Origin: an uncultured Agathobacter sp.
Lineage (GTDB): Bacteria > Bacillota > Clostridia > Lachnospirales > Lachnospiraceae
Direction: 5' to 3'
Assembly (NCBI GenBank): GCA_934307695.1
Contig: CAKRCS010000011.1
Coordinates: 6,024 to 70,023, forward strand
Length of the DNA: 64,000 nt
This document shows positions 8,436 to 16,571 of the stretch, one piece after another. Position 1 is the first letter of the stretch; each line of letters starts with the position of its first letter. The notes below the pieces were generated by a model. That model did no database searches and was not told the DNA's origin. It was given only the letters and a program-made list of their open reading frames with translations. Both the position numbers and the translations under genes were made by a program.

Positions 8436-9530
8436 ATGAAAAAAGTGTTGATTTTAGTCAACCGGGATTTTGTATTATATAATTTCCGACTGGAGCTGGT
8501 CGAGCGCCTGCTAAAGGACGGATATGAGGTGTATATCTCGCTTCCTTATGGCGAGCGTGTGGACGAGATGGTTGAGATGGGATGTAAGTTTTACCCGATT
8601 GTTATCGATAAGAGGGGAAAGAACCCATTTAAGGATTTCGGACTCATTCAGCAATACAAGAAATTGTTCCGGACGATCCGGCCGGATATAATTCTGACAT
8701 ACACGACCAAGGTTAATATTTATGCGGGAATCTACGCAGGAAAGATGCATATTCCATACCTGATGAATATCTCAGGGCTTGGAACTGCGGTTGAGTATAA
8801 AAGCCCATTGCAGAGCATCATGATCGGGCTGTACCGGAAGGCGGCAAAAAAGACAAGCTGTCTCTTTTTCCAGAATCAGGAAAATGAGGAATTTTTTGAA
8901 AGCCACCATATGTACAATGGAAAAAAGTACCGCATCCCCGGCTCCGGGGTGAATCTAAAGAGGTGGTATCTGATGGACTATCCATCGGATGAACAGGGTG
9001 TGGACTTTTTATATATCGGGCGTGTCATAAAGCAAAAGGGTATTGAGGAGTATCTGGAAGCCGCAAAACAGATCCGCAAAGAATATCCGAACACAACCTT
9101 CCATGTCTTAGGACCATGTGACGGTGATTATGAGGGAATGCTTGCGGAGTATCAGAATCAGGGAATCATCCAGTATCATGGAATGGTGCCGGACACCAGA
9201 GAATATTTGCTGCACGCGCATTGCACCATCCACCCGTCCTACTATCCGGAGGGGATTTCCAACGCCTTGCTGGAGAGTGCCGCCTGCGGGCGACCGATCA
9301 TCACAACGAACCGGAGCGGCTGCAGGGAGACGGTCGAGGACGGCAAGACAGGCTTTGTGTTTGAGCAGAAGAACGAGGAGCAGCTTCTGATGTGTATCCG
9401 CAAATTCATGCAGATGGATAATGAGGCGCGCCGCGAGATGGGAATTGCCGGAAGAAAGAAGATGGAGAAGGAATTTAACCGTCAGATCGTAATTGATGCA
9501 TACATGAGGGAAATCGATGGAATCAAATAA
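8436..9530 (+). CDS. Glycosyltransferase family 4
   Basis: This retaining GT-B glycosyltransferase would add a sugar to the lipid-linked repeat unit at the cytoplasmic membrane face. The 364-residue protein has an N-terminal acceptor domain (MKKVLILVNRDFVLYNFR) and a C-terminal nucleotide-sugar domain. The latter contains DFLYIGRVIKQKGIEEYLEA, HPSYYPEGISNALLESAACGRP and ITTNRSGCRETVEDGKTGF, with the E-x7-E-like pair. It resembles PglA/WbnH-type N-acetylhexosaminyl transferases, but the sugar cannot be assigned from sequence alone. It overlaps the next glycosyltransferase by 14 bp. Confidence 0.88.
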   Translation: MKKVLILVNRDFVLYNFRLELVERLLKDGYEVYISLPYGERVDEMVEMGCKFYPIVIDKRGKNPFKDFGLIQQYKKLFRTIRPDIILTYTTKVNIYAGIYAGKMHIPYLMNISGLGTAVEYKSPLQSIMIGLYRKAAKKTSCLFFQNQENEEFFESHHMYNGKKYRIPGSGVNLKRWYLMDYPSDEQGVDFLYIGRVIKQKGIEEYLEAAKQIRKEYPNTTFHVLGPCDGDYEGMLAEYQNQGIIQYHGMVPDTREYLLHAHCTIHPSYYPEGISNALLESAACGRPIITTNRSGCRETVEDGKTGFVFEQKNEEQLLMCIRKFMQMDNEARREMGIAGRKKMEKEFNRQIVIDAYMREIDGIK

Positions 9531-10638
9531 GCACGATACGCCCATGCGGGTTCTGCATGTGTTGGGCGGGCTCAACTTTGGCGGGGCAGAGACAATGGTA
9601 ATGAATCTGTACCGCAATATAGACCGCAGACGGATACAGTTTGATTTTGTGATCCATACCCAGGAGAAATGCGATTATGAAGATGAGATCCTTTCACTTG
9701 GCGGCAAAATCTATCGTTTCCCGCGTTTTCGTGGATACAATGTTTTTCAATATATCAGAGAATGGAAGCTGTTCTTTCAACACCATGAGGAGTACCGGAT
9801 CATTCATGGACATATGCGAAGTACGGCTTCAATTTATTTGTTGATTGCAAAGAGGCAGGGGCGCTACACCATCGCGCACAGCCATAATGTGTCAAATGGA
9901 ACAGGAGTGGCAGCATTAGTAAAAAACATCATGCAGCTGCCAATCCGAAGTTTCGCAGATTCCTTTTTCGCGTGTTCCGAGGCGGCGGGGGAATGGCTGT
10001 TTGGCAAAAAGAGTGTCTCCGGTACTCGTTTTTACATTATCCCCAATTCGATTGATGTTCACAAATTTGCCTATAATGTAGAAAAGAGAGAAAAATTAAG
10101 AGAAGCGTATAACTTGCAGGATCAATGGGTTATCGGAAATGTTGCCAGATTTCACCGGCAGAAGAACCATGAATTTATGATCCGGCTTTTCGCAGCGCTA
10201 AAGGAGCAATACCCGGATGCCAAACTGGTATTGGTCGGAGACGGAAAGACAAAGGGCAGGATCGTTCAGCTGATAGAAAAATCAGGATTGCAGGATAACG
10301 TCTTGATTCTTGCACCCACCTTGGATGTTGCGGGGATCATGCAGATGCTTGATGTGTTTATTCTCCCTTCGGAATATGAAGGCTTTGGAATGGTGGCAGT
10401 GGAAGCACAGCTTGCGGGCTTGCCGGTTATCTGCTCAAAGAACGTTCCCGGCGATGTGAAGATCTCCGAGAATATCGCATTTCTGCCGTTGGATGATACA
10501 GAAGTGTGGAAAGATAAGCTGAGAGCATACCGGAGCTTTTCAAGGGCAGCGATTGACATCAACGAGCAGGCGCTGCAATATGACAGTTCCAAAACTGCAA
10601 GCTGGCTGATGGATTTCTACCTGAATTGCCGGCAATAA
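9517..10638 (+). CDS. Glycosyltransferase, EpsF-like (GT4)
   Basis: The 373-residue GT-B enzyme starts VLHVLGGLNFGGAETMVMNL, a signature of EpsF/GT4 enzymes in Bacillus- and Lachnospiraceae-type exopolysaccharide operons. The catalytic half contains IGNVARFHRQKNHEFMI, LVGDGKTKGRI and LPSEYEGFGMVAVEAQLAGLPVI, the last with the two family glutamates. It probably adds a sugar to the growing repeat unit. The start ATG lies inside the 3' end of the preceding gene (14-bp overlap). A second in-frame ATG at 9544 (MRVLHVL) is a possible alternative start. The sugar specificity is unknown. Confidence 0.88.
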   Translation: MESNKHDTPMRVLHVLGGLNFGGAETMVMNLYRNIDRRRIQFDFVIHTQEKCDYEDEILSLGGKIYRFPRFRGYNVFQYIREWKLFFQHHEEYRIIHGHMRSTASIYLLIAKRQGRYTIAHSHNVSNGTGVAALVKNIMQLPIRSFADSFFACSEAAGEWLFGKKSVSGTRFYIIPNSIDVHKFAYNVEKREKLREAYNLQDQWVIGNVARFHRQKNHEFMIRLFAALKEQYPDAKLVLVGDGKTKGRIVQLIEKSGLQDNVLILAPTLDVAGIMQMLDVFILPSEYEGFGMVAVEAQLAGLPVICSKNVPGDVKISENIAFLPLDDTEVWKDKLRAYRSFSRAAIDINEQALQYDSSKTASWLMDFYLNCRQ

Positions 10639-10653
10639 AAAGGATTTTTAGGT

Positions 10654-11772
10654 ATGGCAAAATATATATTTGCAAATGGTGTAAATAATTTCCAAGGCAG
10701 TCTGACAGGAGCACACAGACGCTATCTGGAACTGATCCGATATTTATCCGGAGAAAATGTGGTCACACTTGTCTGTGCGCCACTCCCGGAATTGGATGGA
10801 AATAAGAATATCCATAAAATAAATATCCCGACCTGCAAAATCGGATGTCTGCCCTATAGCTGGTCAGGTCTTATCCACAGTGTGCGGGGACTGAAGGGAA
10901 CCGCTGCGGAAGGATATGATTGGGCTGTCAGCTTTGGACCATGGCAGACCTTCGCATTCCGGCTTGCCGGAATAAAGCAGATCCTGACTCTGCTAAGGGA
11001 GGACACACTAAACTATATAGCATGTGCGGAGAAGAACCCGGTCAAAAAAGCATTAAAACTAATTTATTTCTGGATTGTTGAGGCAATTACTGTACGCTGC
11101 TCAACAAGAATGATCGTACAGTGTAACGATGATTATAAGTATCTTTTGCAAAGACATCCCCTCTTACGGGGACAGATACAAAAAAAGACGTTTATCCAGA
11201 AGAATAACGTCAATCCGTCCTGGGTAAGCCACGAAGGGAAACTGGCACTTCCGGCAGATACGAAAGATGTGGTCAGGATCGCGTATGTTGCATCCTTCGA
11301 CAATGTGCGAAAAGGCTATGATATTTTGTTCCCAGCAATTATCCGGCTGCTGGAGGAGGGGTATCCGGTCCGGCTGTATGTGGCAGGAGAAGGAAGACAG
11401 CTGGAACAACTAAAGGCTCAGTATGGCACGCGCTGCGGAATAACTTTCTTAGGTCGTATTGATAATGCCTGCGCGCTTTTAAGGCAGGTCGATTTTTCGT
11501 TAGTTCCATCGCACCGGGACTCCTGCCCGAATACAGTTTTGGAAGCCTTGGGTGTTGGAACCACGGTGTATGGAAGCAAGGTCGGAGGAATAAAGGATCT
11601 GCTGCCGGATGAATTTTTGTTCGCGGATACAACGGAAGCTCTTTATGAGTTCCTAAAGAACAAGCTTGATCACAGGCTGTGGATACCGGATGGACAAGAG
11701 CAGCGTCTTTTAAGCCAAAGCCTTATATTTAACTGGGGCGAAAAAATAGAATCCTATATGAAAGAGGCTTGA
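10654..11772 (+). CDS. Glycosyltransferase family 4
   Basis: The 372-residue GT-B enzyme has a less conserved acceptor domain (NGVNNFQGSLTGAHRRYLE) and a typical donor domain: VRIAYVASFDNVRKGYDILF, LYVAGEGRQLEQL and VPSHRDSCPNTVLEALGVGTTVYGSKVGG. The SCPNTVLEALG segment is characteristic of GT4 enzymes. It lies 15 bp after the EpsF-like gene. Its stop is immediately followed by the EpsG-like gene, which starts two bases later. It probably contributes one residue to the polysaccharide repeat; donor and linkage are not deducible. Confidence 0.84.
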   Translation: MAKYIFANGVNNFQGSLTGAHRRYLELIRYLSGENVVTLVCAPLPELDGNKNIHKINIPTCKIGCLPYSWSGLIHSVRGLKGTAAEGYDWAVSFGPWQTFAFRLAGIKQILTLLREDTLNYIACAEKNPVKKALKLIYFWIVEAITVRCSTRMIVQCNDDYKYLLQRHPLLRGQIQKKTFIQKNNVNPSWVSHEGKLALPADTKDVVRIAYVASFDNVRKGYDILFPAIIRLLEEGYPVRLYVAGEGRQLEQLKAQYGTRCGITFLGRIDNACALLRQVDFSLVPSHRDSCPNTVLEALGVGTTVYGSKVGGIKDLLPDEFLFADTTEALYEFLKNKLDHRLWIPDGQEQRLLSQSLIFNWGEKIESYMKEA

Positions 11773-11774
11773 TC

Positions 11775-12845
11775 ATGTGGATTTATCTTGTGAACCTGCT
11801 GATAATTACCGCAGTCATGTGGTTTTTTCGGAAAAAGAAAAACTGGTCGTATATTCTTGCCTTTGCAGATCTGTTTATTCTTGCCGCAATCCGGAGTATG
11901 GATGTCGGCAGGGACAATGGCAGCTATGAGCGTATATTTAACTATGTCAGAAAAGGCTATATTACCTTATCAAATACGAAAGGCTATGAAAAGGGCTACA
12001 TTTTTCTGAACCAGCTTGTATGTAAAATTCATGGAAACATCCGTCTGTTATTGATCGTAGTTGCGTTCCTGTCTCTGATCGGCGTGTTTTACTACATCAA
12101 AAAGAACGCTATATATCCGTGGATCAGTTTGTACATCTATATATGCATGATGTATTATCAGCAGAATCTTACGATCTGGAGGCAGGCAATCGCGGTAAAT
12201 ATCGTCCTGATTGCATATTGCAGGCTTCAGGAAAAGCACTATGTGCAATTCGTGCTGTTGATCGTGCTGGCGGTGCTGTTTCATAGATCCGCAATTCTGG
12301 CACTAGCACCGCTGGTGCTGCAAAAGATCCGGCTCACAAAGAAGCAGGTATTTTTGTTTGTGCTGCTGTTTGCGATTGTTTACGGCTTCCGTAATCAGAT
12401 CGTACAGTTGGCGTTTTCACTTCATATCAACCGGCTGGCGATCTATATGGACGCCGTTGTATCCAATGAGGGATATTCCCAGTTGATCCTATACTGTGCG
12501 ATGCTGTTTTTTGCCGTGTATTCGGTGCTGGCATATTACCGGAACATCAAGCTGCGGCGGATCGAGCGGGATGGAGAGCTTGAGGTGAGACTGCAGCAGA
12601 GCATAATCCTTGGAATCCTGATGGTAGGAATGCAGTTAGTTGCCACATACTTCTCCACGCTGGCAAGAGCGGGATTGTACTTTTCCGTCCCATTTGTCTT
12701 ACTGCTTCCGAACTTTTTGAACTGCTTCTCCCAGAAGCGAAACCGCAAGATCATAAGGTATTTGATGTATGCCGCGTTTTTAGCATTTTATGTATTTTTG
12801 ATGAGAAAGGATAATTCGTTCTATTACACCATGTGGAATGGCTGA
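11775..12845 (+). CDS. EpsG-family polysaccharide polymerase
   Basis: This integral membrane protein of 356 residues has about ten hydrophobic helices. Family marks are RSMDVGRDNGSYERIF (EpsG/Wzy R-x-x-x-VGxD-type motif near the N-terminus), ENxxYxxxF-like spacing, and TIWRQAIAVN and LFHRSAILAL in the middle. EpsG proteins are the Wzy-like polymerases of Firmicutes exopolysaccharide systems and join repeat units on the outer membrane face. The TTG at 11769 overlaps the upstream stop, but ATG 11775 behind AGAGG is preferred. This is the only polymerase candidate in the locus. Confidence 0.86.
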   Translation: MWIYLVNLLIITAVMWFFRKKKNWSYILAFADLFILAAIRSMDVGRDNGSYERIFNYVRKGYITLSNTKGYEKGYIFLNQLVCKIHGNIRLLLIVVAFLSLIGVFYYIKKNAIYPWISLYIYICMMYYQQNLTIWRQAIAVNIVLIAYCRLQEKHYVQFVLLIVLAVLFHRSAILALAPLVLQKIRLTKKQVFLFVLLFAIVYGFRNQIVQLAFSLHINRLAIYMDAVVSNEGYSQLILYCAMLFFAVYSVLAYYRNIKLRRIERDGELEVRLQQSIILGILMVGMQLVATYFSTLARAGLYFSVPFVLLLPNFLNCFSQKRNRKIIRYLMYAAFLAFYVFLMRKDNSFYYTMWNG

Positions 12846-12870
12846 TAAATGCAGGAAGTGATATCGTAAT

Positions 12871-14010
12871 ATGGCAAAAAGAATAAAAATCGTACATCTG
12901 ATCCATGGTCTTACGATGGGGGGCGCAGAAACCCTCGTAAAAGACTATGCGATGCTGATGGATAGAAATAAATATGAGATTGTTATATTATGCTACGAGC
13001 ATACAGGCTCTCCATATGAAAAGCTGCTTGTGTCCTCCGGCATTAAGGTCATATTCTGTAGTGATCCGTGGGAAAAATGGAAGCAATATGGCATCATCGG
13101 TAAATTTATCAGGCACTATGGGTTATATTTTTCCATTCGGAAGCATCTCCGCCGGGAGGCACCGGACATCATCCATTTACATTTGCTGGTGAGCAGATAC
13201 GTTCTGTTTTCTCATGTAAAGCGTAATACGGGGCTTATATATACGGTTCACACAGAACCGGAATGCTTATGGGATAAAAAGAGCATTAAAAGCCGGATCG
13301 ATTTCTATGCAGCCAGGCGGCTGGTGAAAATGTACGGCATGCGTTTTATAGCTCTGCATGATGAAATGCGAAAAAAGGTTGACCGGCTATTTGGTGTGAA
13401 CAACACGGTTGTGGTAAACAATGGAATTGATTTTGAACCATTTCAAAAGAGAATTTCCCCGGATGCGGCGCGGAAAAGACTTCAAATACCAAAGGATCAA
13501 TTTGTTGTCGGCCATGTCGGACGGTTTGCAGAATCAAAGAATCATGGGTTTTTAATTGATATATTTGAAGAAGTGCTCAAAAGAAACGCAAAGTCATATC
13601 TTTTGCTGATCGGGGATGGTGAGAGAAAGACACATATCCAGGCGGAACTCGAAAAGCGTGGGCTGACCGGTAAATTCCAGATACGATCCAACCGGACAGA
13701 TATTTCGGATCTGATGAGCGCAATGGACTGCTTTGTATTCCCATCGAAGCAGGAAGGACTTGGAATCGTCGTTATTGAGGCGCAGATTGCCGGATTGCCG
13801 TGTGTAGTATCCGACCGCGTGCCGCAGGCAACGCAGATTTCAAATAGGATCGAATACCATTCGCTGGAGGAAAGCGCATCGCAATGGGCAGATGCCGTTT
13901 GCAGGAAGGATAGAGACGATGACATAGCGTATTATCATCTGGAAGAATGGGATATGAAGAATATCATAGGTCAATTAGAAAAAATATATGCAAGACAAAT
14001 AAGAGAGTGA
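12871..14010 (+). CDS. Glycosyltransferase family 4
   Basis: The 379-residue GT-B enzyme begins IKIVHLIHGLTMGGAETLVKD, closely parallel to the EpsF-like enzyme at 9517, so the two may be diverged duplicates. The donor domain shows VGHVGRFAESKNHGFLI, LLIGDGERKTHIQ and FVFPSKQEGLGIVVIEAQIAGLPCVVSD. It probably adds another sugar of the repeat unit. It lies between the EpsG-like polymerase and the flippase, with four bases separating it from the latter. The substrate is unknown. Confidence 0.88.
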   Translation: MAKRIKIVHLIHGLTMGGAETLVKDYAMLMDRNKYEIVILCYEHTGSPYEKLLVSSGIKVIFCSDPWEKWKQYGIIGKFIRHYGLYFSIRKHLRREAPDIIHLHLLVSRYVLFSHVKRNTGLIYTVHTEPECLWDKKSIKSRIDFYAARRLVKMYGMRFIALHDEMRKKVDRLFGVNNTVVVNNGIDFEPFQKRISPDAARKRLQIPKDQFVVGHVGRFAESKNHGFLIDIFEEVLKRNAKSYLLLIGDGERKTHIQAELEKRGLTGKFQIRSNRTDISDLMSAMDCFVFPSKQEGLGIVVIEAQIAGLPCVVSDRVPQATQISNRIEYHSLEESASQWADAVCRKDRDDDIAYYHLEEWDMKNIIGQLEKIYARQIRE

Positions 14011-14014
14011 ATAT

Positions 14015-15541
14015 ATGGCGGCTAGCAGGACGAAAAATACCATCAGGAATATAGGCGCGGGGCTTACAAACCGCGTGATCTCTATCATAATGCCGTTTGT
14101 CAACCGGACGGCAATTATATGGATATTAGGCGCCGAATTTGCCGGACTTTCCGGACTGTTCTCCTCGATTCTGAATGTCTTAAACATAGCGGAACTCGGA
14201 TTCAACTCCGCCGTTGTATATAGCCTGTATGAACTTTTCGCAAGGCGGGATGAAGAACGGATATGTGAGCTTGTCACTCTGTTACGGCGGGTATACCGGA
14301 TCGTAGGAACCGCGGTACTGCTCTTAGGCTTGCTTATACTGCCATTCCTGCCACATCTGGTCAAAGGCGATATACCGGATGGGATAAGCATTTATATACT
14401 CTACTTATTGTATTTGCTTAATTCAAGCCTGAGCTATTTCCTGTTTGCCTACAAGGAATGTTTGCTGATCGCAGACCAGAGACAGGATATTGCAAGTAAT
14501 ATCCGGACCGCCGTAAGTGTGGCAAAATATGTTGCCCAGCTTGCCGTTTTGTTAATCACAAAAGATTTTTATCTTTATCTTGTAGTGGCGATCATCGGAA
14601 CTGCGGTCACGAACATCGCGATCCAGATTGCCACACAGAAGAAGTACCCGAAATACCACGCCCTTCATGTCCGTGTCGCAATGCCGGATAAGATGAAGCA
14701 GCAGATCAAAGGGCTGGTCATAAACCGCGTGTGCGATACATTCCGAAATTCGTTTGACAGCATTATCATTTCAAGCCTGCTGGGACTTACGGCTACTGCC
14801 ATTTATGGAAACTACTATTACATTTATTCCTCCCTTTACGGGATCATGCTGGTGATCTGTAATGCGATGGCGGCGAGTGTCGGCAATAGCATTGTTGAGA
14901 AGAGCAGGGAGGACAATTACGAAAATATGCTTACCTTCTCCGCCGCATTCGGGTGGATCATGGGCTGGTGTACCGTATGTTTAGCCTGCCTGTATCAGCC
15001 GTTTATGGAGCTGTGGGTAGGAAAGTCGCTTCTGCTGCCGGAAAGAGATATGCTTCTATTCTGTGTTTATTTCTATGTGATAAACATGAACAATATCCGC
15101 AATCAATACATCTCCGGCACCGGAATGTGGTGGAAATTCCGCATTTCCTATATTGTTGAGGCACTTGCAAACCTGATACTGAATATTCTGCTCGGTAAGC
15201 TCTGGGGGATAACCGGAGTGATCCTTGCTTCCATCATTACGATATTTCTTTTTAATTACCTGTGTAGGAACATTATCCTGTTCCGAAACTATTTTGTGGG
15301 GAAGCATGCATGGAAGTATATGGCGGAACAACTGGTATATGCTGCGATAGCGGCGGCTGCCGTATTCGTCACATATAGGTGCAGCCTGTATGTGCAGATG
15401 GGCGCTATGAACACGATGATCGTCAGAGGAACCATTTGCATTCTGGTTCCAAATCTGATTTTCTTATTCGGAATATGGGTAAGCCCGCGAAGAAAAATGG
15501 TTTTTCAGCTGCTAAAAGTGGTTATATGCAGGAAATATTAA
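14015..15541 (+). CDS. Wzx-type polysaccharide flippase (MOP superfamily)
   Basis: The 508-residue membrane protein has about 12-14 predicted helices and no large soluble domain. It starts TKNTIRNIGAGLTNRVISIIMPFVNRTAIIWILG, typical of PST/Wzx flippases that move lipid-linked repeat units from the inner to the outer membrane face. Later segments such as NRVCDTFRNSFDSIIISSLLG and the WVGKSLLLPE region match Lachnospiraceae and Streptococcus oligosaccharide translocases. It follows a glycosyltransferase by 4 bp. Together with the EpsG-like polymerase it makes this a Wzx/Wzy-dependent pathway. Confidence 0.88.
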   Translation: MAASRTKNTIRNIGAGLTNRVISIIMPFVNRTAIIWILGAEFAGLSGLFSSILNVLNIAELGFNSAVVYSLYELFARRDEERICELVTLLRRVYRIVGTAVLLLGLLILPFLPHLVKGDIPDGISIYILYLLYLLNSSLSYFLFAYKECLLIADQRQDIASNIRTAVSVAKYVAQLAVLLITKDFYLYLVVAIIGTAVTNIAIQIATQKKYPKYHALHVRVAMPDKMKQQIKGLVINRVCDTFRNSFDSIIISSLLGLTATAIYGNYYYIYSSLYGIMLVICNAMAASVGNSIVEKSREDNYENMLTFSAAFGWIMGWCTVCLACLYQPFMELWVGKSLLLPERDMLLFCVYFYVINMNNIRNQYISGTGMWWKFRISYIVEALANLILNILLGKLWGITGVILASIITIFLFNYLCRNIILFRNYFVGKHAWKYMAEQLVYAAIAAAAVFVTYRCSLYVQMGAMNTMIVRGTICILVPNLIFLFGIWVSPRRKMVFQLLKVVICRKY

Positions 15542-15574
15542 AAGAATCCGGTTGTATGGGGAAATGAATACAGA

Positions 15575-16540
15575 ATGATGATTACGAAAATAAGCAAATA
15601 TCTAAGAGATTTTATTTTTGATAAATATATGCGTTTTCAATATTTGAATAAGATAGGGGCATATCGATTTCTTTCTGATACAAAGTGGGTTAAAAAATGG
15701 TACTATTTAAAAACCGGCAATGAAATTGATTTGGAGAACCCGAAAACGTTTCATGAGAAGATGCAGTGGTACAAGATTAACTACCATGATCCTGCTATGC
15801 CATTACTCGCAGATAAAAATGCAGTCCGGCAGTATGTAGAAAGCAAGGGACTCCAAAAGCTGCTAAAAGAGCAGTATGGAGTATATGACCGATTTGGCGA
15901 CATTGATTTTCAAAAGATGCCGGATGTTTTTTATCTAAAGACAAATCATGGATCGGGAGCAAATGAAATTATCCGGAAGAAGGATACCCGCCAGATCGCT
16001 AAAGCGCGAAGGTTTTTCGATGCACAATTACGAAAGAACTATTATTGGAAGTATCGGGAGTGGGCTTACAAAGACATTACACCGAAGCTGATCTGTGAGG
16101 AATATTTAGGGGGAACCGGCGATGATCCGCTGGTCGACTTGAATCTGTTTTGCTTCTATGGAAAAGTAAGAATGATCTACTATAATGTGAATTTGGCGGA
16201 TCAGGAAGGAAAGCATTCGGACGGGAAGCGGGCAGTGTTCGATGAGAATATGAACTATATAAAGGGAGCCAAAACACAAATGGAGGTTCTGCCGGAGGAG
16301 GAATGCATAGTTCCTTCCGACATGGAGGAGATAATCCGGTATGCGGAATGCCTTGCGGCGGATTTTCCGCATGTAAGAGTAGATTTCTTTTACATTAGTC
16401 AAAAGGTGTATTTTGGCGAGATGACCTTTTATTCTGCGGGAGGGGACATGCATCTGGAACCGCCGGAATTGTTGGAAAAGTTAAACCAATATTTTGACAT
16501 TGATAAAATACGGGAACAGACAAATTTACGGAACGATTGA
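15575..16540 (+). CDS. TupA-like ATP-grasp protein
   Basis: The 321-residue protein matches the TupA-like ATP-grasp family: an N-terminal LSDTKWVKKWYYLKTG-like region, then DLENPKTFHEKMQWYKINYHD, which is diagnostic. It is followed by the ATP-binding segments FYLKTNHGSGANEII and ICEEYLGG, and the metal-binding part HVRVDFFYI and GEMTFYSAGG. Family members occur in capsule and teichuronopeptide operons and are thought to form an amide bond between an amino acid and a uronic acid. This suggests that the polymer is decorated with an amino acid, which is an inference. It ends the polysaccharide gene run. Confidence 0.88.
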   Translation: MMITKISKYLRDFIFDKYMRFQYLNKIGAYRFLSDTKWVKKWYYLKTGNEIDLENPKTFHEKMQWYKINYHDPAMPLLADKNAVRQYVESKGLQKLLKEQYGVYDRFGDIDFQKMPDVFYLKTNHGSGANEIIRKKDTRQIAKARRFFDAQLRKNYYWKYREWAYKDITPKLICEEYLGGTGDDPLVDLNLFCFYGKVRMIYYNVNLADQEGKHSDGKRAVFDENMNYIKGAKTQMEVLPEEECIVPSDMEEIIRYAECLAADFPHVRVDFFYISQKVYFGEMTFYSAGGDMHLEPPELLEKLNQYFDIDKIREQTNLRND

Positions 16541-16571
16541 ATGATAATGAGGAGATGCGTCATTACCTTAT

